Origin: Planctomycetota bacterium
GTDB taxonomy: Bacteria > Planctomycetota > Phycisphaerae > WQYP01 > JAJZKY01
Length of the DNA stretch: 7,513 nucleotides
NCBI GenBank assembly: GCA_021803885.1
Contig: JAJZKY010000208.1
Span: 1-7,513, forward strand
Direction: 5' to 3'
Translations under genes and position numbers: made by a program
Notes under the pieces: generated by a model
Told to the model about the DNA's origin: nothing
What the model saw: only the letters and a program-made list of their open reading frames with translations
Databases searched by the model: none
Part shown: one piece after another, positions 1 through 5,267 of the stretch
How the letters are laid out: the number at the start of each line of letters is the position of its first letter
How positions within the stretch are numbered: the stretch's first letter is position 1

Positions 1-540
1 CAGGCCGAAGCAAGCCTGAGAAACGCGCAGACGCGGCCGAAGCAACTGGCGATACAGAAAGCACGGATCGACCAGGCGGCGGCGCAGGTGCAGCAGGCAC
101 AGGCGGCGCTGGCGCAGGCAAAGCTGAACCTGAGCTACTGCGTGATCAAGGCTCCGACAGCGGGAATTGTGACCACCAAGAGCGTGCAGGTGGGGGAAAA
201 CTTGAGCGCGGGCCAGAACCTGATGACGCTAGTTTCGCTGGATAACCTGTGGGTGACGGCCAACTTCAAGGAAACGCAGATTGACAACATTCACCGCGGC
301 GAACCGGTGCAGATTTCAGTGGATGCGCTGGATGGCGAGAAGTTCGCCGGGCGGGTGACGGAGATTGGCGGCGCGACGGGATCGATGCTGAGCCTGTTTC
401 CGCCAGAGAACGCCACAGGCAACTATGTGAAAGTGGTGCAGCGGATTCCGGTGCGCATCGACTTTACGAAGCCGAGCCAGAATAAAGATCACCGGTTACG
501 GCCGGGGATGTCCGTCGAGCCGAGGGTCAGAGTGAAGTAA
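1..540 (+). CDS. EmrA/HlyD-family efflux adaptor (membrane fusion protein), C-terminal part
   Basis: This is the periplasmic adaptor of a tripartite drug or solute exporter, linking an inner-membrane pump to a TolC-type outer-membrane channel. The frame is open from base 1, so the N-terminus (membrane anchor, first lipoyl half, first helix of the hairpin) lies upstream. Numbering from the first codon here, residues 1-45 are Ala/Gln-rich coiled coil, which is the descending hairpin helix. Residues 48-80 (IKAPTAGIV, then VGENLSAGQ) are the second lipoyl half. Residues 82-155 form the beta-barrel, with NATGNYVKVVQRIPVRI at 137-153, which is characteristic of EmrA. LRPGMSVEPRVRV at 166-178 is the usual C-terminal strand of the family. 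A terminator follows directly and no emrB-like pump gene lies downstream, so the pump partner must be upstream or elsewhere. Family assignment is firm; the substrate is unknown. Confidence 0.93.
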   Translation, partial: QAEASLRNAQTRPKQLAIQKARIDQAAAQVQQAQAALAQAKLNLSYCVIKAPTAGIVTTKSVQVGENLSAGQNLMTLVSLDNLWVTANFKETQIDNIHRGEPVQISVDALDGEKFAGRVTEIGGATGSMLSLFPPENATGNYVKVVQRIPVRIDFTKPSQNKDHRLRPGMSVEPRVRVK

Positions 541-563
541 TACGCGTCACACGTGAGAGATAA

Positions 564-593
564 GGGGCGTCTGCGGACGCCCCGGTTCTTTTT
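564..593 (+). terminator. Intrinsic terminator after the efflux adaptor gene
   Basis: An 8-bp perfect stem (GGGGCGTC at 564-571 with GACGCCCC at 576-583) closes on a TGCG tetraloop and is followed by GGTTCTTTTT. It starts 24 bases after the stop codon at 540, so it separates the efflux gene from dps. Confidence 0.88.
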
Positions 594-615
594 GAGGAGA
601 GGGAGCCGGATCGAC

Positions 616-636
616 GGCCGCCACGAGCCGGCGGCC
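616..636 (+). other. GC-rich hairpin in the dps upstream region
   Basis: GGCCGCC (616-622) can pair perfectly with GGCGGCC (630-636) across a 7-base loop. No T-run follows, so it is not a terminator. It lies 71 bases before the dps start, between the preceding terminator and the dps ribosome binding site. It could be a 5' leader structure or a dyad operator for dps, or chance in GC-rich DNA. I see no good sigma-70 promoter in 594-707. Confidence 0.3.
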
Positions 637-707
637 CGGCCAAATCGGCGCGCTGAAAGTGCATCGAATTATGCGTACGCACAAGGCTGGCGACAAGGAG
701 ATACGGC

Positions 708-1322
708 ATGAGCGCGACAACGATTCCTGTTACTCGAACAAAGACGACTTCGAAGATTTCGGACATGGTGAGTCCACATCTTCGGCAGAATGCGCATGAG
801 ATCCAGCGATTCGGCACGGTGATCCAAGAGCTGCCGATCGGGCTGGATGCGAAGGTGCGCGAGAAGGCATGCGCCTTTTTGAATGTGCTGCTGGCCGATA
901 CGATGTGCCTGCGCGACCTGTACAAGAAGGCACATTGGCAGGTGGCAGGACCGACTTTTTACCAATTGCACCTATTGCTCGACAAGCATTACGAGGAACA
1001 GAGTGAAATGGTGGACCTGATTGCGGAACGTATCCAGATGCTCGGCGGGGTGTCGGTGGCGATGGCGCACGACGTGGCAGAGATGGCGCGCGTGAAACGG
1101 GCCCCGCGAGGCCGCGAAGAGGCACCGGTGATGATTTCGCGGCTGCTGGAAGCGCACGAGCTGATTCTGACGGATGGCCGCAGCCGGGCGCGAGAGGCCG
1201 CAGAGCTGGGTGACGAAGGCACGAACGATCTCCTGGTGAGCAACCTGGTACGCACCAACGAGATGGAAGTGTGGTTCCTGAGCGCACATCTGGTGAACAT
1301 GCCTCTGACGGATGCACGTTAG
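708..1322 (+). CDS. dps: Dps-family ferritin (DNA-binding protein from starved cells)
   Basis: Dps proteins form cytoplasmic 12-subunit cages that oxidise Fe(II) with peroxide, store the mineral and often coat DNA, protecting the cell in starvation and oxidative stress. The core signature is KKAHWQVAGPTFYQLHLLLD (73-92) followed by MVDLIAERI. The five ferroxidase ligands known from E. coli Dps (H51, H63, D67, D78, E82) map with identical spacing to H76, H88, D92, D103 and E107, so the site looks intact. At 204 aa it is longer than E. coli Dps (167 aa); about 25 of the extra residues are an N-terminal tail rich in Thr, Ser and Lys/Arg, which could serve DNA binding (inference). The start is set by AAGGAG at 695-700, 7 bases before the ATG. 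The gene is monocistronic, with terminators on both sides. An OxyR or Fur site was not recognised. Confidence 0.93.
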   Translation: MSATTIPVTRTKTTSKISDMVSPHLRQNAHEIQRFGTVIQELPIGLDAKVREKACAFLNVLLADTMCLRDLYKKAHWQVAGPTFYQLHLLLDKHYEEQSEMVDLIAERIQMLGGVSVAMAHDVAEMARVKRAPRGREEAPVMISRLLEAHELILTDGRSRAREAAELGDEGTNDLLVSNLVRTNEMEVWFLSAHLVNMPLTDAR

Positions 1323-1354
1323 AGCTGCGAGAGTATTGACGGCGGAAAATGGTG

Positions 1355-1392
1355 AAGGACCGGGCCGAGGGGTTCCGGTCCTTTGTATTTTT
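1355..1392 (+). terminator. Intrinsic terminator after dps
   Basis: AAGGACCGG (1355-1363) pairs perfectly with CCGGTCCTT (1375-1383) around an 11-base loop. The stem is followed by TGTATTTTT, with the T-run at 1388-1392. It begins 33 bases after the dps stop codon. Confidence 0.85.
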
Positions 1393-1427
1393 GGGGCGGT
1401 TCGCAACGAAAAGCCTCCGGCAACATC

Positions 1428-1433
1428 TATGAT
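1428..1433 (+). promoter_or_regulatory. Possible -10 box for the DedA-rhodanese gene
   Basis: TATGAT matches the sigma-70 -10 consensus at 5 of 6 positions. It lies between the dps terminator and the next gene, 50 bases before that gene's ATG. No convincing -35 element stands at 16-18 bases upstream (the nearest, TTCGCA at 1400-1405, is 22 bases away), so this rests on position and one box only. Confidence 0.25.
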
Positions 1434-1483
1434 GAAGGCCCGGGGAATTCCAGTCTGGCCGGAGTAAGGAGGATGGCGCGCCA

Positions 1484-2437
1484 ATGGCTTTGAACTTCTT
1501 TGTCCGCCATGCCTACTGGGTTCTGTTTTTGTGGGTGATGGTGGAGCAACTGGGGGTACCGGTGCCGAGCGCGCCGATCCTGTTGACGGCGGGGACGCTT
1601 ACCGCGACGCATCACCTTGATCTGGCGCTGGTGCTGCTGGCGGCGCTTGGCGGGAGCCTGGTGAGCGACTCGATCTGGTACTGGCTGGGCAAGCGGTACG
1701 GCGGATCGATGGTGCGACTGCTTTGCCGGCTGTCGCTTGAGAGCACGGTATGCGTGCGCAAAACCGAGGAATATTTTGCGAAGCGTGGTCCGGCTTCACT
1801 GCTGGTTGCGAAATTTGTGCCGGGCCTGGGCACGGTGGCGGCTCCGATTGCGGGCGAGACGGAGATGCCGTTTCAGTTGTTCGTGCTGTATGACGCAGCG
1901 GGGACTCTGTTGTGGGCTCTGACCGTTACGCTGTGCGGCCGATTCTTTGGCGATGTGCTGCGGCGTCATCCGGATGCATTGGCGTGGGTAGGACATTCGG
2001 CGCTGCTATTGTTCGCGCTGCTGTTCGCAGGCCTGCTGCTCTGGCGGGTGGTGCAGCAGCGGATGTTCCTGCAGGAGATGCGCATGGCACGGATTTTTCC
2101 TGATGAGCTGAAGGCACAAATGGACCGTGGCGATGAGGTTTTCATCGTGGACCTCAGGCATCCGCTGGATTATCTGCCGGATCCGCGGACGCTGCCGGGC
2201 GCGCTGATGCTATCCCCGGACAAGCTGAGGCAGCAGGTGACGCTGATTCCGAAAAATCGTGAGGTTGTGCTGTTTTGCACATGCCCGAGCGAGGCGGTAT
2301 CGGTACACACTGCGCTTGAATTGCGGAAGGCTGGGGTTAGCCGCGTCCGTCCCTTATACGGTGGTTATGACGAGTGGAAGAAACGCGGGTACCCGCTGGT
2401 GGATATCGACATGGTTGAGGAGCGAGCGGAGGGATGA
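1484..2437 (+). CDS. DedA-family membrane protein fused to a C-terminal rhodanese domain
   Basis: DedA proteins are polytopic inner-membrane proteins; characterised members support membrane homeostasis and undecaprenyl-phosphate or phospholipid translocation. The N-terminal part (about 1-190) has hydrophobic segments near 10-20, 46-62, 104-120, 137-152 and 171-190. It also has the early VEQLGVPVPSAPIL motif and the re-entrant motif FVPGLGTVAAPIAG at 111-124. In that motif the Arg found in many DedA proteins is absent. A rhodanese (sulfurtransferase-like) domain follows from about 204 to 307. It has DLRHPLDY at 223-230, LPGA at 237-240, the active-site loop CTCPSEAVS at 265-273 (C267 the likely nucleophile) and GGYDEW at 293-298. 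It should face the cytoplasm, but the topology is inferred. TAAGGAGG at 1465-1472 lies 11 bases before the chosen ATG; an ATG at 1473 closer to it is out of frame and stops after six codons. The substrate of either domain is unknown. Confidence 0.88.
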   Translation: MALNFFVRHAYWVLFLWVMVEQLGVPVPSAPILLTAGTLTATHHLDLALVLLAALGGSLVSDSIWYWLGKRYGGSMVRLLCRLSLESTVCVRKTEEYFAKRGPASLLVAKFVPGLGTVAAPIAGETEMPFQLFVLYDAAGTLLWALTVTLCGRFFGDVLRRHPDALAWVGHSALLLFALLFAGLLLWRVVQQRMFLQEMRMARIFPDELKAQMDRGDEVFIVDLRHPLDYLPDPRTLPGALMLSPDKLRQQVTLIPKNREVVLFCTCPSEAVSVHTALELRKAGVSRVRPLYGGYDEWKKRGYPLVDIDMVEERAEG

Positions 2438-2449
2438 GACGGGAGCGTT

Positions 2450-2476
2450 TTGACCTCGGGCGGCAACGGGTACGAT
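2450..2476 (+). promoter_or_regulatory. Weak promoter candidate upstream of ubiD
   Basis: TTGACC (2450-2455, 5 of 6 matches to the -35 consensus) and TACGAT (2471-2476, 4 of 6 to the -10) are 15 bases apart, which is short of the ideal 17. It lies in the 65-base gap between the DedA-rhodanese stop and the ubiD start and would give a leader of about 20 bases. No terminator is visible in this gap, so readthrough from the upstream gene is equally possible. Confidence 0.3.
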
Positions 2477-2502
2477 AAGAGCAGATACTCGGAGCGAATA
2501 AA

Positions 2503-4077
2503 TTGGCCTATAACGACTTACGCGAGTGGATGAAGGCGCTGGAACGCGCGACGGAACTGAAGCGGGTGCGCGAGAGTGTGAGCCCGATCCTGGAGATTGC
2601 GGAGATTACGGACCGTGCATCGAAGGCCGGCCGCAAGGGCGGGGTGAAGGGCTATGAGCCGGGTGGTCCGGCGCTGCTGTTTGAGAACGTGAAGGACTAT
2701 CCCGGCGCAAAGGTTCTGATGAACCAGTTCGGCAGCGAGCGGCGGATGAAGCTGGCGCTGGAAGTGGAGACGCTGGATGAAATTGCAGGACGAATTCGCA
2801 ATCTGCTGGAGATGAAGTCTCCCGATGGCCTGATGGAAAAGCTGAAGATGCTGCCAATGCTGGCCGAGATGGGCGCGGTTTTCCCAAAAGTGATCAAGCC
2901 AAAGGATGCAGCCTGCAAGGAGGTCATCTTGCGGGAGAACTTCAGTGTTCTGGATTTTCCGGTTCTCCAGTGCTGGCCGATGGATGGCGGGCGGTTTATT
3001 ACGCTGCCGGGGGTGGTGACAAAGGATCCGAAGACGGGCCGCCGCAACATGGGCATGTACCGCATGCAGGTGTATGACGGGCAAACGACCGGCATGCACT
3101 GGCAGCGGCAGAAGAATGCGGCCGAGCACTTGCGCGAGCGGCTGCGGACCGCTGCGGGGGAAGACAAGAGCGCGCAGGTGGAGGTGATGGCCGAGACGGC
3201 GGGCGGAACAACAAATCTAGCCTTTGGGAATGTGAAGGCCGACCGGCTGGAAGTGGCAGTGGTGATCGGGACAGACCCGGCGACGACGTTTTCGGCGATT
3301 GTGCCGGCTCCGCCGGAGGTGGAGGAGTTCATCATTGCGGGGTTCCTGCGGCAGAAGCCGGTGGAGCTGGTGAAGTGCGAGACGGTGGACATTGAAGTGC
3401 CGGCGCACGCGGAGATTGTGCTGGAAGGGTATGTGAATCTGCACGAGCTGCGGGCGGAGGGTCCGTTTGGCGATCACACGGGCTTTTACACGATGACGGA
3501 TGATTACCCGGTGTTTCACCTAACGTGCATTACGCACCGGAAGGACCCGATTTACGCGGCGACGATTGTGGGCAAGCCTCCGATGGAGGATGCGTGGATG
3601 GGCAAGGCCGTGGAGAGGATTTTCCTGCCGCTGATGCGGCTGACGCTACCGGAGATTGTGGATGTGAATCTGCCGCCGGACGGGGTTTTCCACAATTTGA
3701 TGATTGTGTCGATCAAGAAGAGCTATGCGGGGCAGGCTCGGAAGGTGATGAACGGCATCTGGTCGATGGGACAGGCGATGTTTACCAAGTGCATCATCGT
3801 GGTGGACGAGGACTGCGATGTGCAGGACCTGGGTGAAGTGACGCTCCGGGCGGCGAATAATATCGATCCGCAGCGGGACATCGAATTCACGATGGGGCCG
3901 GTGGATTCGCTGGATCATGCGTCGCGGTTGCCGAATTACGGCAGCAAAATGGGCATAGACGCGACCCGCAAGTGGGCGGCTGAGGGGTTCAATCGGCCGT
4001 GGCCTCCGATGATTGAGATGGACAAGGCAACGAAGGCGCGGGTGGATTTGATCTGGAAGAAGCTGGGGATCGAGTAG
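2503..4077 (+). CDS. ubiD: UbiD-family prenylated-FMN decarboxylase, probably in quinone biosynthesis
   Basis: UbiD enzymes use prenylated FMN, made by UbiX, to remove a carboxyl group from aromatic or unsaturated acids; in quinone pathways they decarboxylate the prenylated ring precursor. The 524-residue length and N-terminus MAYNDLREWMKALE are typical. By comparison with A. niger Fdc1, N182 and R187 (in NMGMYR) match N168 and R173. E275 matches E233, and E319/D324 (in EGPFGDHTG) match the catalytic pair E277/E282. In many family members the third metal ligand is a His in a MHWQ-x-HK context; here the stretch reads MHWQRQK, with Gln203 at that place. The start is TTG at 2503 with GGAG at 2491-2494, 8 bases upstream; no better in-frame ATG preserves the conserved N-terminus. 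A menaquinone role is inferred from the neighbouring nuoI; a catabolic aromatic decarboxylase cannot be excluded. No ubiX is in the window. Confidence 0.9.
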   Translation: MAYNDLREWMKALERATELKRVRESVSPILEIAEITDRASKAGRKGGVKGYEPGGPALLFENVKDYPGAKVLMNQFGSERRMKLALEVETLDEIAGRIRNLLEMKSPDGLMEKLKMLPMLAEMGAVFPKVIKPKDAACKEVILRENFSVLDFPVLQCWPMDGGRFITLPGVVTKDPKTGRRNMGMYRMQVYDGQTTGMHWQRQKNAAEHLRERLRTAAGEDKSAQVEVMAETAGGTTNLAFGNVKADRLEVAVVIGTDPATTFSAIVPAPPEVEEFIIAGFLRQKPVELVKCETVDIEVPAHAEIVLEGYVNLHELRAEGPFGDHTGFYTMTDDYPVFHLTCITHRKDPIYAATIVGKPPMEDAWMGKAVERIFLPLMRLTLPEIVDVNLPPDGVFHNLMIVSIKKSYAGQARKVMNGIWSMGQAMFTKCIIVVDEDCDVQDLGEVTLRAANNIDPQRDIEFTMGPVDSLDHASRLPNYGSKMGIDATRKWAAEGFNRPWPPMIEMDKATKARVDLIWKKLGIE

Positions 4078-4201
4078 CAGCGGCGGTTGGCTGATGCCGT
4101 GGGTGAAAGTGGTGAGCGCACTGGAACGATTGTTGAGTTTCCAGGGTTTAGGGCGAGTGAAAATTCCGAAGAGGGAGCAAGGTGCACGCCAGCTCGCCGT
4201 T

Positions 4202-4216
4202 TGTATACTGGATACA
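4202..4216 (+). promoter_or_regulatory. -10-like box and TGTAT-N5-ATACA palindrome at the nuoI start
   Basis: TATACT at 4204-4209 matches the -10 consensus at 5 of 6 positions. It would place transcription start at about the A of the nuoI ATG (4216). No -35 is recognisable 16-19 bases upstream and no Shine-Dalgarno precedes the ATG. The same bases form a dyad, TGTAT (4202-4206) and ATACA (4212-4216) separated by 5 bases, which looks like a small dimeric-repressor operator. Both readings are inference. Confidence 0.3.
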
Positions 4217-4719
4217 TGTCGATTGTTCGGAACATAACGGGTATCGCCAAAGGCATGAGCATCACCTTTCGGGAGATGTGGCAACCAACCGAGGTTGAAA
4301 ACTATCCGGATGGTCCAGGACCGATGCGTGGCGCGGTTTTTCAGGAGCGGTTCCGTGGCGGACACCAGCTTCAACGCGACGAAAACGGCCTGGAAAAGTG
4401 CGTGGCGTGCTTTCTATGCGCAGCGGCGTGCCCTTCGAACTGCATTTACATCGAGGCGGCGGAAAATACGGAAGAGAAACGGATTTCCGGCGCGGAGCGA
4501 TACGCGAAAGTCTACAACATCGACTACAACCGGTGCATTTTCTGCGGTTATTGCGTGGAAGCGTGCCCGACAGATGCGATTACGCACGGGCATGGCTTTG
4601 AGCTTGCTTCGCTGAATGCGACCAGCATGGTGATGCGGAAGGAAGACATGCTGGTTCCGTTGCCGGCAGGGAAGAAACAACTGTCAGAAGACGCGGAGCT
4701 TGCTGGAGCGGCCAAGTAA
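4216..4719 (+). CDS. nuoI: NADH-quinone oxidoreductase subunit I (complex I, two [4Fe-4S] clusters)
   Basis: NuoI is the TYKY-type subunit that carries clusters N6a and N6b in the peripheral arm of complex I, passing electrons towards the quinone site at the cytoplasmic face of the inner membrane. The 167-residue product has the two classic motifs: C62-x2-C65-x2-C68-x3-C72-P (CVACFLCAAACP) and C107-x2-C110-x2-C113-x3-C117-P (CIFCGYCVEACP). All eight cysteine ligands are present. The N-terminal stretch MSIVRNITGIAKGMSITF is the usual amphipathic lead-in, so I chose ATG 4216. The frame extends upstream to a TTG at 4087, but those 43 residues do not look like NuoI. No other nuo gene lies within the window, so this copy is detached from a nuo operon. 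It follows ubiD by 138 bases. The last 15 residues (SEDAELAGAAK end) are a variable tail. Confidence 0.95.
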   Translation: MSIVRNITGIAKGMSITFREMWQPTEVENYPDGPGPMRGAVFQERFRGGHQLQRDENGLEKCVACFLCAAACPSNCIYIEAAENTEEKRISGAERYAKVYNIDYNRCIFCGYCVEACPTDAITHGHGFELASLNATSMVMRKEDMLVPLPAGKKQLSEDAELAGAAK

Positions 4720-5001
4720 TCGCTACGGGTAATTCACCCGGGAGCGCTGAGGAAAAGCTTTTCTACGGTTCTGGGATGGCTGCTGATCCATTCTGTCAGC
4801 AGCGAGCAATTCACAGATGAGCCTATATACGGCGGCCTGCGCTGCCATTGCGCCTTTGCGAGATCCGGCGCTTCCCTGGGTGAATGATCCATTTGAGGCA
4901 GCCTCGGAGGTGGTTACCAAAGGCCACTGTCCCGACGATATCTTGTCGCAATTTCAGATGAAAGCTACAACAGAATCAGCAATAACGCAGATCTGGGGAA
5001 C
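4720..5001 (+). other. Structured non-coding stretch downstream of nuoI (long 3' UTR or small RNA candidate)
   Basis: These 282 bases hold no convincing gene; the only sizeable + frame (from ATG 4817) reads straight through the terminator at 5002-5037 and has no family signature. The sequence contains several local hairpins. CGGGT/ACCCG occupies 4726-4740, just after the nuoI stop. A perfect 8-bp stem pairs GCTGCTGA (4779-4786) with TCAGCAGC (4796-4803). CGACGA/TTGTCG (one G-U pair) occupies 4933-4948. None is followed by a T-run. With the strong terminator at the end, the segment is either the nuoI 3' UTR or an independent small RNA. TATATA at 4824-4829 is the only -10-like box and lacks a -35. 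It does not match RNase P RNA, tmRNA, SRP RNA or tRNA motifs that I know. Confidence 0.4.
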
Positions 5002-5037
5002 GGGGCTGGCGATAGCATCGCAGCCCCCTCTTTTTTT
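5002..5037 (+). terminator. Strong intrinsic terminator (end of nuoI transcript or of a small RNA)
   Basis: GGGGCT (5002-5007) pairs with AGCCCC (5022-5027), and the inner arm GCGAT (5009-5013) pairs with ATCGC (5017-5021). A single bulged G sits at 5008 and the loop has three bases. The 11-bp stem is followed by CTCTTTTTTT, with seven T at 5031-5037. It is 282 bases beyond the nuoI stop, unusually far for a simple gene end. Confidence 0.88.
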
Positions 5038-5217
5038 GTATTTACGGGTGTTTTGCAACCCGGCTTTCAACCCGAAAGCCGAAGTCGGCATCTATCCCAG
5101 TCAATACTGGTTGTTGAAAAGGCAACATCCCAGCAGCCAAGACTGTGCCGTGCAATATGGACAGAACGTAACTTTTTGACCACCCCTATTGCGTGTGGGC
5201 TTCTGCCACGGGTAGTT
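5038..5217. other. Non-coding spacer with a perfect hairpin at 5061-5081
   Basis: No gene is supported between the terminator and the SYLF promoter region. The clearest structure is CGGCTTTC (5061-5068) with GAAAGCCG (5074-5081), an 8-bp perfect stem with a 5-base loop. A competing shorter stem, CGGGT (5045-5049) with ACCCG (5058-5062), overlaps it by two bases, so the two would be mutually exclusive in RNA. No T-run follows on either strand. The stretch is less GC-rich than the flanking genes. Confidence 0.4.
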
Positions 5218-5245
5218 TTGGGAGAATATCCGTGGTTCGTATATT
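5218..5245 (+). promoter_or_regulatory. Sigma-70-like promoter candidate for the SYLF gene
   Basis: TTGGGA (5218-5223, 4 of 6 matches) and TATATT (5240-5245, 5 of 6) are separated by 16 bases. Transcription would start near 5252, giving a leader of about 16 bases that just contains the GGAG ribosome binding site at 5258-5261. The position fits well because a strong terminator lies upstream. Confidence 0.5.
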
Positions 5246-5267
5246 GAACTCATGACTGGAGAAAAAG

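Noticed and set aside
1473..1493. ATG at 1473 directly after the AAGGAGG of the DedA-rhodanese gene
   Set aside because: It is out of frame with the gene, stops after six codons, and has no spacing from the Shine-Dalgarno; ATG 1484 gives the conserved N-terminus.
2434..2478. A 14-codon, Arg-rich frame whose ATG overlaps the DedA-rhodanese TGA, a possible ubiD leader peptide
   Set aside because: GGAGGG abuts the ATG with no spacing, and there are no attenuator-like hairpins before ubiD; short frames like this are expected by chance.
2697..3392. Long open frame on the - strand inside ubiD (231 codons), and others like it opposite nuoI, dps and lpxL
   Set aside because: Each is antisense to a clearly recognised gene and lacks domain motifs; such frames arise from the GC-rich third codon positions.
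4087..4215. TTG at 4087 as the start of nuoI
   Set aside because: The extra 43 residues do not resemble NuoI, and ATG 4216 begins exactly at the family's usual N-terminus.
4723..4920. A 65-codon open frame on the - strand in the same gap
   Set aside because: No recognisable domain, promoter or terminator in that orientation; low-complexity composition typical of chance frames in GC-rich DNA.
4749..5000. Resemblance to RNase P RNA: GAGGAAA at 4749-4755 and ACAGAA near 4970
   Set aside because: The bases after GAGGAAA do not continue into the conserved GTCCGGGC, and ACAGAA is not followed by the conserved CCGGCTTA-type end. The match is limited to short strings.
4817..5179. A 120-codon open frame on the + strand in the nuoI-SYLF gap
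   Set aside because: It reads through the strong terminator at 5002-5037, has no good ribosome binding site, shows no family motif, and its codon use differs from the real genes.
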